Shown in pieces: positions 1 through 8,678 of a stretch of DNA of 64,000 nt. The stretch lies in assembly GCF_007991635.1 (NCBI RefSeq), contig NZ_BJYS01000006.1:140007-204006 (forward strand), in the 5' to 3' direction. The notes under the pieces are model-generated. The model saw nothing but the letters and a program-made list of their open reading frames with translations, was not told where the DNA came from and ran no database searches. Each line of letters begins with the position of its first letter. The first letter of the stretch is position 1. The position numbers and the translations under genes are program-made. This DNA is from Adhaeribacter aerolatus (lineage in GTDB: Bacteria; Bacteroidota; Bacteroidia; Cytophagales; Hymenobacteraceae).

Positions 1-219
1 AAACCAGGAAGAAATAGCGATGGTAATGCCGTAAACGGTAAACAAAGAAGCCGATTGCTGCATGGACATACCATGCTCTAATAAATAAGGGCTCAGCCAG
101 CCTTGCTCCAGGCCATCGCCCATCATAAAAATTAAAATACCTAAATATCCCCAGCCCAGTTGCCCCGGCAGGCCAACTTTATCCAGCAAGGAATTTCCCG
201 AATTTGTTTCTGTACGCAT
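1..219 (-). CDS. MFS transporter, N-terminal part (gene runs off the window)
   Basis: Only the first 73 residues are inside the window; the frame stays open to base 1. The start ATG is at 217-219 on the reverse strand. The visible part has a short cytoplasmic N-terminus, then a first membrane segment containing GYLGILIFMMGDGLEQGWLS and the start of a second segment. A DG(I/L)E-type motif in helix 1 followed by WLSPYL is what I recall from the RbtT/DalT/CsbX (polyol permease-like) branch of the major facilitator superfamily, but this assignment is from memory. It lies 91 bp downstream of a SusD gene in the same direction, so it may be the inner-membrane step for whatever the SusC/SusD pair brings into the periplasm. 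The substrate is unknown. The nearby DeoR-type regulator would suit a sugar or sugar-alcohol, which is inference. Confidence 0.75.
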   Translation of the reverse strand, partial: MRTETNSGNSLLDKVGLPGQLGWGYLGILIFMMGDGLEQGWLSPYLLEHGMSMQQSASLFTVYGITIAISSWF

Positions 220-310
220 GTAAGTCTTTTGTTATGATTTTAAAATTTTTGGTGGATTGTGCGGCGGGTGCGTAAAAGCGTAAAATAATATTATTTATTT
301 GGTAATCAAA

Positions 311-1711
311 TCAGTAGCCGGGATTCTGTTTTAAATTTCCGCTGCTGGCATCAATTTGTACTTGCGGTATCGGAAACAATAAATCATTTTGGCTGAACGT
401 ATAGGGTAGCGCCGAGGCAGCATTTGGTTTATCGCCACCGCCATTTTTGGCGGTCATTACTTCCAGGGCTTTGCCGGTTCTTACCAGGTCGAACCAACGT
501 AAATTCTCGAAAGCAAATTCAATGCGCCGCTCTTTCAAGATAGCCTCCAGAAATTGGTCTTTAGTCGTAAGGTCAGCCATGTTTAGAGCAGGATTAGGCT
601 TAACCCGGGTATGCACCTGGTTTAATAAATCAAGCGCGGTTTGGCTAGGATAAGAGAGTTCATTCAGGGCTTCGGCTTTCATCAGCAGGATATCAGCATA
701 GCGTAATACCACCATTCTGATATCAATGGTATTGTCGTTATTTACATTAGTATTATGAACTTTAGGACTGGAGTACGTCTTAATATTGGTCGTATCCACA
801 TTCGCATCTAACCGGGAGTCGTTTTTAAAGGTCTCCATAAAATCACGGGCGGCGGTGTTGTTATAATCGTGATTAACATTTAAAAAAGGATACCCTTCTG
901 AATTAGTGCCGCTTTTAAAAACCACTTTAAATATTACTTCATTGCTTTTCTTGGCATAATCAAATATCCCAGCATAATCACCATCTAGCGCGTACTGATT
1001 AGAATTAATTACCTGGTCGGTATATTCAACTACTTTCTGGTAATCTTTCCGGACCAGGTAAACCCGAGCTAATAAACCAAGAGCGGCTCCTTTTGTAACC
1101 CGACCATCGTTAGCCGCATTTACCGTAATGGGCAAGGCCTCAGCGGCCTCGGTTAAATCAGTAATAATCTGGTTGTAAACCTCGGTAACCGGTGCTCTGG
1201 TGTGATTGATAGACGCAATAGGGTCTTTTGTTTCTTCAATCACCAAAGGCACATCGCCCCAAATCTGCACCAGATAAAAGTAGGTAAGCGCCCGAATAAA
1301 TTTAACTTCGCCTTTTCGGGCCTCTTTTACCGTTGCGTCCATGGAAATATCATCTATTCTGTTTAGCACAATATTGGCCCGCTGAATAGTAAGATAGGAA
1401 TTATGCCAGAAAACATTCAACCGGTCGTTAGCGGATGTTAAATTAAAATTATCAAAATCGGCGTAAGCACCGCCGGCCGGCGTGGTGGCAAAATTGTAAG
1501 TATTATCGCTCCGGACTTCCGCAAAATGATCCAGGTACCCGGGACGCATGCTCGTTTGCAGTCCGTCGTAGGTGGCCATTACGGCTTGCTCCATATCGGA
1601 GGCAGTATTATAAAAATTATCGACACTGTTTTCGGCCAGGGGTTTTAAGTCGATGTAGGACTCGCAGGAAATTATTGCAAAAAATAAGGCTATATAAAAG
1701 AGGTATCTCAT
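311..1711 (-). CDS. SusD/RagB-family outer-membrane lipoprotein
   Basis: 466 residues. The N-terminus is a lipoprotein signal with lipobox IISC (Cys16), giving a surface or outer-membrane anchored protein. The SusD-like fold is supported by the N-terminal stretch ending in FYNTASDMEQAV, the tetratricopeptide-like helices in the middle (VKFIRALTYFYLVQIWGD), and the C-terminal part with LRYADILLMKAEALNEL and ERRIEFAFENLRWFDLVRTG, both typical of the RagB/SusD family. Such proteins sit as a lid on their SusC partner and bind glycan or other oligomeric ligands. The partner is the SusC gene immediately upstream (12 bp gap). At 466 residues it is on the short side for the family, with the loop region before residue 320 reduced. 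The ligand cannot be told from sequence. Confidence 0.93.
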   Translation of the reverse strand: MRYLFYIALFFAIISCESYIDLKPLAENSVDNFYNTASDMEQAVMATYDGLQTSMRPGYLDHFAEVRSDNTYNFATTPAGGAYADFDNFNLTSANDRLNVFWHNSYLTIQRANIVLNRIDDISMDATVKEARKGEVKFIRALTYFYLVQIWGDVPLVIEETKDPIASINHTRAPVTEVYNQIITDLTEAAEALPITVNAANDGRVTKGAALGLLARVYLVRKDYQKVVEYTDQVINSNQYALDGDYAGIFDYAKKSNEVIFKVVFKSGTNSEGYPFLNVNHDYNNTAARDFMETFKNDSRLDANVDTTNIKTYSSPKVHNTNVNNDNTIDIRMVVLRYADILLMKAEALNELSYPSQTALDLLNQVHTRVKPNPALNMADLTTKDQFLEAILKERRIEFAFENLRWFDLVRTGKALEVMTAKNGGGDKPNAASALPYTFSQNDLLFPIPQVQIDASSGNLKQNPGY

Positions 1712-1723
1712 GACTTTAAAAAA

Positions 1724-4700
1724 TTAGAAGGAAATATTAATACCAACAGTAGAAGTTTTACTCACCGGATAATTACCAAACTCTTCGCCGGGGGTAAGCG
1801 CACTGCCGAAATTACTGGACACTTCGGGGTTATAACCGGAATATTTGGTCCAGGTGAAAGGGTTTAACAAAGAAGCATAAATGCGTACCCGGTTAATGCG
1901 CAGCTTACTCGTGAGGGTATTGGGCAAAGAATAGCCCAGAATAATTTCACGCATTCTGATAAAAGATGCATCTTCAATTTGCCAGCTGGAAGCCCGGGTA
2001 TGGGTAGAAGAACCCACTCCCCAAACCGGACGGGGCGCATTCTCATCTAAATAAACCGACAAATTATTGCCCCACGCCTCGGCTAAATACCGGTGCATGG
2101 TATTGATAACCTGCAGACCCTGCTGGCTATAAACATTCGCCGATACATCAAATCCTTTTATCCGGTAGCTAATATTTAACCCGATTTGGTAATCCGGGTT
2201 ATTATCGCCTAAAATCACCCTATCATCGGCGTTAACTAACTTGTCACCGTTGGTATCCTGGTAAATGAAGTCGCCTACTTTCTGATTACCCAATTTAGGA
2301 GTAGCGGCTAATTGGTCCGCAGATTCAAATTTGCCCAGCACCTGGTAACCGAAAAACGCACCTACCGGATGGCCAATTCTGGTAACATGGGAGCCGCTTA
2401 AACCGCCGGAAGAGATAATTTGCTCCTGACCGGGGCCCAAGGCCAACACTTTATTCCGGTTAGCCGAGAAGTTCAAACCCAGGGTAAAATCTCCCTGACC
2501 TATTTTCCGGTCGGTGGCTACCGCAAATTCGATTCCCTGGTTTTGTAAGGCCCCAATATTTTGCAGGGAGGTACTATAACCCGAGGAAGAAGGTACTGGA
2601 ACATTCAGGAGCAGGTCCGTTCTATGGGAATAATAATAGTCGGCGGTGAAGGTATAATGTTTTAAGAAAGATAAATCAAACCCGACATCAATGGTCTTGG
2701 TCTTTTCCCAAGAAAGATTGGGGTTGGGAGCCGTACTCGGAAATAACCCCGATTGCACCACATCGCCGATGGGATATTTACCGTTAGTGGATAGTAAAGC
2801 AATGGAACCGTAGTACGGAATATCGTTATTCCCGGTTAAGCCATAACTTGCCCGCAGCTTAAGGTCATTTACAAAATCGTTTTTGAAAAATTCTTCCTCG
2901 GAAACCCGCCAACCTACCGATACCGAAGGAAACAAGCCCCATTTGGTGTTGCTGCCAAACCTAGAAGAGCCATCGGCCCGCAAGGTAGTTGTTACTAAAT
3001 ATTTGCTGCGATAATTATAAGAAGCGCGGCCAAAGTAGGATAATAAACTCCATTCGCGCTGGTCTTCGGAGCTATAGCGTTCCTGGGCGGTATTTATAGT
3101 TCTTACGTTATCGGTAGCAAAGTTTCGCCCTTCGGCCGTTGCATCTTTGCTAACTTCTTTTTGCATGCTGCTACCCAGCAAAAAATTAAAATTATGCTCG
3201 TTGTTGATGCTTTCGGAATAAGCTAAAGTATTATCCCACAAAATATTGACCGAGTTGGAATTAAATACCGAACCATAATTAAAGAAAGTTGTAGGGGCCG
3301 GCTCCGTGCGATAACTCAAAGATTTCGGCCGGTAATATTTCCGCTCAAAATAATTTAAATCGGCGCCAAAGGATGTTTTAAAAGTTAGTTTACTCGCAAT
3401 ATCATATTCTACATTGCCATTAAAGGTCGTCCGGAATTGGTTCATCTTATTATCAACCAAATTGGCCAAGGCCACCGGGTTTTGAAATTGCACCACATTC
3501 GACTCGCCACTCCACAAAGTTTGAAATAATTTATCTACCGCGTAAGAGCCATCTTCATTGTAAACCGGCAACTCGGGATGCTGCATCAAAGTACCAATAA
3601 CTAACCCTTCATCGCCCCAGTTTTTCTCAGAACGCGCCAGGTTATTATTTATATAGGTAGGATTTACATTAATGCCAATGCGCAGTTTATCACTTAATTC
3701 CGAATCCAGGTTGAGCCGCACGCTAGCTTTTTCAATGCCCGAATTAGGAATAATACCTTCCTGGTCCTGGTAATTAGCCGAGACAAAATACCTGGTCTTG
3801 GTTGTGCCGCCGCTAACCGATAAGTCATAGTTTTGTACTTTGGCAATCCGGTAAAACTCATCCTGCCAATCTGTATTGGTTAAACCTGGTTCGCCATTAA
3901 TATAAGGGAGCATATAGGCCGGATAGCGGTCATCAATATTTCTGAGGCTTAAAGCATCGGTTGCTTTATTTTTTGCGGGATTTTTGCTAATCCAGCTTAA
4001 ATCGCGGGCCAGTTTGGTGTAGTTAGCATGCTCGTACGCATCCATTACATCCACTTTCTTGGCTAACTGCGAAACACCCCCGTAGGCATTAAAACTAATG
4101 GTCGGTTTTTCGCTGAAGGCGCCTTTTTTAGTAGTAATAATTACAACCCCGTTAGAACCACGGGAGCCGTAAATGGCAGTAGCCGCGGCATCTTTTAATA
4201 CCTGAATACTTTCAATATCGCTGGGGTTAATGGAATTTAAAGGGTTTAAAGAATAATTAAAATTATCATTCCCTTGGTCGGTACCCGCCGAAAGCGGCAA
4301 ACCGTCAATAACATACAAGGGCTGGGTACCACCCGTAATCGATCCCACGCCCCTAATATTAATAGTCATGCCGGCACCCGGCGCCCCATTGCTTTGCGCA
4401 ATGGCCACCCCCGGAATTTTACCGGTCAGGGCTTGCTGAAAATTAACCACCGGCCTATCCACCAGCTCTTTGCTATCCACGCTAGCCACGGAATTGATTA
4501 TATTTTTTTTACTTTCAGTTCCATAGCCCACTACCACCACTTCATCTAAACTTTTCGCGTCGGTAGCCAGGGTTACATTCAGGTTAGTAGCATTGCCAAT
4601 AACCACCTCTTTTGTTGCATAACCAATATAAGAGAATACCAATACGCCGCCATTGTCAGGCACTTCCAGCGAATAGTTTCCGGATACATCAGTTGAAGCC

Positions 4701-4984
4701 CCTATAGAGGTTCCTTTTAAAACCACCGTTACCCCTATCAATGGCTCGCCTGCTTCCGATGAAACTATACCAGTTATTGGTCTAGTTGCTGCATTAAATA
4801 GTGGCGGTAAGGTATTTCTAGAATTTATTAGCCCACTTTTTTCTGTGATAGATAAGCTTCGGGCAAATAATGCCGGTTTTGCCGGGCTGGCGGTAAGTAC
4901 CCCGGGAAAGCTAATGATAGCTATACCAGATAGTAAGCTAAGTTTAATAGCTTTCATCCAATGATCATAGTAATATTTTTTCAT
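1724..4984 (-). CDS. SusC/RagA-family TonB-dependent outer-membrane transporter
   Basis: 1086 residues. A long N-terminal signal region is followed by a carboxypeptidase-D regulatory-like domain at about residues 68-150 (GIVSSEAGEPLIGVTVVLKG), the SusC signature EVVVVGYG near residue 150, a plug domain (FQQALTGKIPGVAIAQS; IRGVGSITGG; VLKDAAATAIYGSRGSNGV) and a 22-strand-type beta-barrel ending in an aromatic C-terminus (VGINISF). There is no STN domain, unlike the SusC at 18545-21880, so this transporter is not expected to signal directly to a FecR protein. It forms the energised import channel with the SusD encoded just downstream. Its promoter must lie in the AT-rich gap before the divergent DeoR gene, suggesting control by that regulator (inference). 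Confidence 0.95.
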   Translation of the reverse strand: MKKYYYDHWMKAIKLSLLSGIAIISFPGVLTASPAKPALFARSLSITEKSGLINSRNTLPPLFNAATRPITGIVSSEAGEPLIGVTVVLKGTSIGASTDVSGNYSLEVPDNGGVLVFSYIGYATKEVVIGNATNLNVTLATDAKSLDEVVVVGYGTESKKNIINSVASVDSKELVDRPVVNFQQALTGKIPGVAIAQSNGAPGAGMTINIRGVGSITGGTQPLYVIDGLPLSAGTDQGNDNFNYSLNPLNSINPSDIESIQVLKDAAATAIYGSRGSNGVVIITTKKGAFSEKPTISFNAYGGVSQLAKKVDVMDAYEHANYTKLARDLSWISKNPAKNKATDALSLRNIDDRYPAYMLPYINGEPGLTNTDWQDEFYRIAKVQNYDLSVSGGTTKTRYFVSANYQDQEGIIPNSGIEKASVRLNLDSELSDKLRIGINVNPTYINNNLARSEKNWGDEGLVIGTLMQHPELPVYNEDGSYAVDKLFQTLWSGESNVVQFQNPVALANLVDNKMNQFRTTFNGNVEYDIASKLTFKTSFGADLNYFERKYYRPKSLSYRTEPAPTTFFNYGSVFNSNSVNILWDNTLAYSESINNEHNFNFLLGSSMQKEVSKDATAEGRNFATDNVRTINTAQERYSSEDQREWSLLSYFGRASYNYRSKYLVTTTLRADGSSRFGSNTKWGLFPSVSVGWRVSEEEFFKNDFVNDLKLRASYGLTGNNDIPYYGSIALLSTNGKYPIGDVVQSGLFPSTAPNPNLSWEKTKTIDVGFDLSFLKHYTFTADYYYSHRTDLLLNVPVPSSSGYSTSLQNIGALQNQGIEFAVATDRKIGQGDFTLGLNFSANRNKVLALGPGQEQIISSGGLSGSHVTRIGHPVGAFFGYQVLGKFESADQLAATPKLGNQKVGDFIYQDTNGDKLVNADDRVILGDNNPDYQIGLNISYRIKGFDVSANVYSQQGLQVINTMHRYLAEAWGNNLSVYLDENAPRPVWGVGSSTHTRASSWQIEDASFIRMREIILGYSLPNTLTSKLRINRVRIYASLLNPFTWTKYSGYNPEVSSNFGSALTPGEEFGNYPVSKTSTVGINISF

Positions 4985-5274
4985 TTTAATTATGCGTGTG
5001 GTGTAAAAGAATTAAATAGATTAGGTTTACCGGTATAAAGGAGAAACTAAAACTTTTTCTGCTTACACATTCTCAGCAAGGGCAGTCGTTCGCAATTGTT
5101 TTAATCACTTCAATTAACCTGTTCCAAATAAACTAAATAAAAGTTAATTAAACTAAATTAAACCTAATTTAAATAAATTTAAAGTGTATAAATAATAAGT
5201 TTTTATTATAATTAACTTAACCTTGCAACATTTTAAACAATAGGTTTCTATTTTCAACATAAAAACAAAGATAA

Positions 5275-5305
5275 TTGAAAGACTATTTAAGATATGTTAA
5301 GTTTG
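5275..5305 (+). promoter_or_regulatory. Bacteroidota-type promoter of the DeoR-family gene
   Basis: TTG at 5275-5277 and TAAGTTTG at 5298-5305 are separated by exactly 20 bp, matching the known Bacteroidota primary-sigma consensus TTG-N19-21-TAnnTTTG. Transcription would begin near 5311, leaving a leader of about 50 nt before the ATG at 5361. Confidence 0.6.
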
Positions 5306-5313
5306 TATCAAAC
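5301..5313. promoter_or_regulatory. Dyad overlapping the DeoR-gene -7 box (candidate operator)
   Basis: GTTTG-TAT-CAAAC, perfect 5-bp arms around 3 bp. It overlaps the last bases of the -7 box and the predicted transcription start, the position expected of an autoregulatory site. Binding by the adjacent DeoR protein is inference. Confidence 0.35.
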
Positions 5314-5328
5314 ATTAAGGGAGAAATG

Positions 5329-5343
5329 TTAACTTTAGGTTAA
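5329..5343. promoter_or_regulatory. Second dyad in the DeoR-gene leader (candidate operator)
   Basis: TTAAC-TTTAG-GTTAA, perfect 5-bp arms, 16-30 bp downstream of the first dyad and 17 bp before the start codon. The arms differ from the first dyad, so common recognition is uncertain. The high A+T makes chance occurrence possible. Confidence 0.25.
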
Positions 5344-5360
5344 GCTTTTAAAATTTATTC

Positions 5361-6128
5361 ATGAAAAATATTACTGACAGACACCAGCTTATTTTGCAGA
5401 AACTTCAGGAAGACGGTCGGGTAAATATCCAGGAACTCAGCGATTTAATGGAAGTTTCGGGGGTAACTATTCGCAAGGACTTAAAGCTCCTGGAAGATAA
5501 AAACCTACTCTTCCGGACCCGGGGCGGCGGCTCTATTAATAATCCTTACACCAACGAAAGACCCATTGACGAAAAGGAACTAATAAATGCCGACGAAAAG
5601 CAAAAAATTGCAAAAGCCGCCTTGTCGCTAATTGGGCAAAACGATTCCATAATTATTGGTTCGGGTACTACCGTTTTTCAGTTGGCCCGCCACTTACACC
5701 CAACCAAACACCTGACGGTTATTACCCCAGCCGTTAAAGTAACCCTGGAACTCTGCAACCGGCCCAACGTTGAGATTTTACAACTGGGTGGATTAATCCG
5801 GCCCAATTCATCTTCGGTAGCCGGCTCCTTCGCCGAACAAATTTTATCTGGCATTTCGTGCGGCATTTTATTTCTGGGCGTAGATGGCATCGACCTGGAT
5901 TTTGGCCTGTCTATTACTAATTTAACCGAAGCCACTTTAAATCAGCGCATGATAGAATCGGCGCAGGTAATTGCCGTACTGGCTGATAGCTCGAAATTTG
6001 GCCGGCGCGGCTTGGGCCGGGTGTGCAGCCTGGATCAGGTGCAATACATTGTTACCGATAGTGGCGTCTCGGACAGTATAGTTGAAATGCTCGAAGAAAG
6101 GGGTATTAAGGTAATTATTGCCAGATAA
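5361..6128 (+). CDS. DeoR/GlpR-family transcriptional regulator
   Basis: 255 residues, full length for the family. Residues 6-57 form the DeoR winged helix-turn-helix (VNIQELSDLMEVSGVTIRKD, then a recognition-wing LLFRTRGGG). Residues about 75-235 are the DeoRC effector domain, related to phosphosugar isomerases, with the glycine-rich ligand loop IIIGSGTTVFQLARHL and the conserved DSSKFGRRGL segment. Known members are repressors released by a phosphorylated sugar or sugar-alcohol intermediate. It is transcribed away from the SusC/SusD/MFS genes and probably controls them and itself. No sugar kinase is visible nearby, so the effector is unknown. Confidence 0.93.
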   Translation: MKNITDRHQLILQKLQEDGRVNIQELSDLMEVSGVTIRKDLKLLEDKNLLFRTRGGGSINNPYTNERPIDEKELINADEKQKIAKAALSLIGQNDSIIIGSGTTVFQLARHLHPTKHLTVITPAVKVTLELCNRPNVEILQLGGLIRPNSSSVAGSFAEQILSGISCGILFLGVDGIDLDFGLSITNLTEATLNQRMIESAQVIAVLADSSKFGRRGLGRVCSLDQVQYIVTDSGVSDSIVEMLEERGIKVIIAR

Positions 6129-6317
6129 CCTGATTCTGCAGAGCACCTGCAATCCGAATATTTAAATAGCCTTGCACCCAGCTTACATTTATAGCTATGT
6201 CTATCGCCGGCATCCCCCTGATGATGATTTCTGCCGGCCTCTGGCTTATAGCCTTGATTAATATTTTGGCACCGCAGTTCTGATATATGGTATTTTTATT
6301 AAAAGGCTAAAAAGCAA

Positions 6318-6342
6318 ATGGCCGGTCTTAAGACACGGCCAT
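6318..6342. terminator. Hairpin between convergent genes
   Basis: ATGGCCG and CGGCCAT form a perfect 7-bp stem around an 11-nt loop that itself contains the palindrome GTCTTAAGAC. It lies between the DeoR gene (plus) and the GMC gene (minus). No strong U-tract follows, so it may be a weak or bidirectional terminator. Confidence 0.4.
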
Positions 6343-6368
6343 GAGGCAATAATTTAATATTTACCGTA

Positions 6369-6390
6369 GCCCCTTTGGAAAACAAGGGGC
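6369..6390 (-). terminator. Hairpin after the GMC oxidoreductase gene
   Basis: GCCCCTT/AAGGGGC, 7-bp GC-rich stem with an 8-nt loop, starting 14 bp beyond the GMC stop codon on the minus strand. The sequence after it is AT-rich but lacks a clean U-run. Confidence 0.5.
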
Positions 6391-6403
6391 GTTAAATTCC
6401 AAG

Positions 6404-8116
6404 TTAAATATTTCTTTTCTTCAGTTCTTTTACGGCATAATCAGCGGCGCGAGCGGTTAAAGCCATGTAGGTTAAAGACGGATTCTGGGTAGCGGTGGAA
6501 GTCATACAGGCCCCATCGGTTACGAATACGTTTTTGCAGGCGTGCATCTGGTTCCAGCCATTTAGGATAGAAGTTTTGGGGTCTTTGCCCATGCGGGCGC
6601 CGCCCATCTCGTGAATATCCAAGCCGGGTGCTTGTTTCGAATCCGAAGCTGTAATATTTTTAAAACCGGCTTTGGTAAACATATCTGAAATCTGCTCCAG
6701 GTAATCCTTTACCATTTTCTCGTCGTTGTCGTCATAGCCTATGTTGAATCTAAGTTGCGGAATGCCCCATTCGTCTTTCAGCGTAGGATCCAGGCTTAGG
6801 GTATTGGTTTCTTTCGGAATGGTTTCGCCCATCATGTGGCTACCTACATTCCAGTTGCCTAATTTTGGTATCAGTAAATTTTCTTTTAATTCGGCACCTA
6901 ATCCGGTGCGGCTTTGGTACTGCCCCCGGTTAGCACTAAATCCAGCGGCATAGCCCCGTAAAAAGTCAGTTTCCTGTTTAAATACGTTTCGGAAACGCGG
7001 AATATACCCGCTGGTAGGCCGCCGGCCATCGGTGGTAGTATCTAAAAAGCCATCGTAACTACCCGAAACCCGGGCACGGTAATTATGGAAAGCCACGTAT
7101 TTACCCAAAACGCCACTGTCGTTACCCAAACCATTCGGGAAGCGGCTGGAGGTAGAGTTGAGCAATATTAAATTGGTATTAATAGCGGCTGCATTTACAA
7201 AAATAACAGGTGCGTAAAACTCAATAGCTTCTTTGGTAATTGCATCAATTATTCTTACACCCGTAGCTTTGCCTTTCTGGTCGTCGTAAATAATAGATTG
7301 TACCATGGCTTGCGGGCGCATGGTTAAGTTACCGGTTTTAGCAGCCCAGGGCAAGGTAGAAGCATTGCTGCTAAAATAACCACCGTACGGACAGCCGCGC
7401 TGGCATAATACCCGGTTCTGGCATTTGCCCCGCCCCTGCTGGTGATGAATGGCTTGTGGTTCGGTTAAGTGGGCGCACCGCGAAATAATTACGTGGCGGT
7501 CTGAATATTTAGATTTTACCTGTTCTTTAAAATATTTCTCTACGCAGTTTAACTCCAGGGGCGGTAAAAAATCGCCATCCGGCAGTTCCGGCAAGCCATC
7601 TTTGTTACCCGAAATACCGGCAAATTTCTCGACGTAGCTGTACCATGGAGCGATATCTTTATACCGAATGGGCCAATCTACGGCAAAGCCATCGCGGGCT
7701 GGGCCTTCAAAATCAAAATCGCTCCAGCGCTGGGTATGGCGGGCCCATAGCAACGATTTGCCGCCTACCTGGTAACCTCTAATCCAATCAAAAGGCTTTT
7801 CCTGTACGTACGGATGTTCCTGGTCTTTCACAAAAAAATGCATGGCATCTTCGCGGAAAGCATAGCACCGGCTGATAATTGGGTTAGCTTTGGTAATTTC
7901 CAGCGGAACCTGCCCGCGGTGTTCAAATTCCCACGGATTTTTAAAGGTAGTAGGGTAATCGGTTACGTGTTTTACGTCGCGACCGCGCTCCAGCACCAGG
8001 GTTTTCAGGCCTTTGCCGGTAAGTTCTTTGGCGGCCCAACCGCCGCTTATGCCCGAACCTATTACAATGGCGTCGTAAGTGCGGTTTTTGATACTATCGG
8101 TATTTAAATTTGCCAT
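6404..8116 (-). CDS. GMC-family FAD-dependent oxidoreductase
   Basis: 570 residues. The N-terminal FAD-binding motif is at residues 14-45 (AIVIGSGISGGWAAKELTGK, then an acidic VLERG end of the second strand). The C-terminal GMC domain has DIHEMGGARMGKDP, and the final segment FVTDGACMTSTATQNPSLTY carries the conserved Asn of the family's His/Asn catalytic pair. The protein has no Sec signal of its own. It is followed upstream in the operon by a Tat-like small partner (8133-8678, 16-bp gap), the arrangement of gluconate 2-dehydrogenase-type large and gamma subunits, in which the two are exported together. The likely role is oxidation of a sugar or sugar acid, with electrons passed to a quinone or cytochrome. 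The substrate is not determined and no cytochrome subunit is seen. Confidence 0.9.
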   Translation of the reverse strand: MANLNTDSIKNRTYDAIVIGSGISGGWAAKELTGKGLKTLVLERGRDVKHVTDYPTTFKNPWEFEHRGQVPLEITKANPIISRCYAFREDAMHFFVKDQEHPYVQEKPFDWIRGYQVGGKSLLWARHTQRWSDFDFEGPARDGFAVDWPIRYKDIAPWYSYVEKFAGISGNKDGLPELPDGDFLPPLELNCVEKYFKEQVKSKYSDRHVIISRCAHLTEPQAIHHQQGRGKCQNRVLCQRGCPYGGYFSSNASTLPWAAKTGNLTMRPQAMVQSIIYDDQKGKATGVRIIDAITKEAIEFYAPVIFVNAAAINTNLILLNSTSSRFPNGLGNDSGVLGKYVAFHNYRARVSGSYDGFLDTTTDGRRPTSGYIPRFRNVFKQETDFLRGYAAGFSANRGQYQSRTGLGAELKENLLIPKLGNWNVGSHMMGETIPKETNTLSLDPTLKDEWGIPQLRFNIGYDDNDEKMVKDYLEQISDMFTKAGFKNITASDSKQAPGLDIHEMGGARMGKDPKTSILNGWNQMHACKNVFVTDGACMTSTATQNPSLTYMALTARAADYAVKELKKRNI

Positions 8117-8132
8117 CTGGGGTATTAAGTAT

Positions 8133-8678
8133 TTATTTTTTAGCGGATGCGGTTACCGGAAAACAGCCATTATAACGGCCCGGTACAAGTTCGTATTTAT
8201 AAACTTCGCGCATCACGTATTCGGAGTTTAAATAACCCTGAATGGTTATATTTTTCAGGAAAGGAAAAAAAGGTTCTTTCTCGGGGGGTAATATTTTAGC
8301 GGCCTCTTCGCGGGCTTTTAATATTTCCAGGCGCTGGGCAGGTGAGCAGGTAACAAACGATTTGCCGTAATGTGCTTTTACAGTTTCGTCTAGTTCCGTC
8401 AGTCCCTCTACAAAGCGGTTCTGTGCTGATTTTTCGTAACAATCGGCGAGCATGGTCAGGATAAACCGGTGTACACCTAAGTCTTTCGCTCCCGGGGTAT
8501 TTGTAGCAGGAATGATGGTTTCTACTATTTCTGCCAATAAAGCTTGCTGGTCCGGAGAAACTAACTGATTTAGGTTACCGGAGAGGGTGTCTGCATTCCA
8601 GGCATTGGCCCAGGCGGGTAATGAGAGGGTTCCGCCCAATACCAGAGCCAGGCTTTTTAAAGCCGTTCGTCTTTTCAT
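8133..8678 (-). CDS. Gluconate 2-dehydrogenase subunit 3-like protein
   Basis: 181 residues. The start MKRRTALKSLALVLGG contains a twin-arginine and a hydrophobic stretch ending in an A-x-A-like site (AWANA), consistent with a Tat signal. The rest fits the gluconate 2-dehydrogenase subunit 3 family (PF13618): LVSPDQQALLAEIVETIIPA, then TPGAKDLGVHRFILTML. In characterised enzymes this small subunit carries the export signal for the FAD subunit. It is directly upstream of the GMC gene and surely co-transcribed. The family assignment is strong. The partnership is inferred from gene order. Confidence 0.88.
   Translation of the reverse strand: MKRRTALKSLALVLGGTLSLPAWANAWNADTLSGNLNQLVSPDQQALLAEIVETIIPATNTPGAKDLGVHRFILTMLADCYEKSAQNRFVEGLTELDETVKAHYGKSFVTCSPAQRLEILKAREEAAKILPPEKEPFFPFLKNITIQGYLNSEYVMREVYKYELVPGRYNGCFPVTASAKK

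Larger units (their letters stand above)
4985..5360. other. AT-rich divergent regulatory region between SusC and DeoR genes
   Basis: 376 bp without a gene. It carries the promoter of the DeoR-type gene (listed separately), two small dyads that are candidate operators, and a very AT-rich tract at about 5130-5200 made of repeated TTAAnTTAAA-like runs that is probably curved DNA. For the SusC gene on the minus strand, a match to the -7 element (TATCTTTG read on minus, 5266-5273) is present but without a clear -33 partner. Confidence 0.6.
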
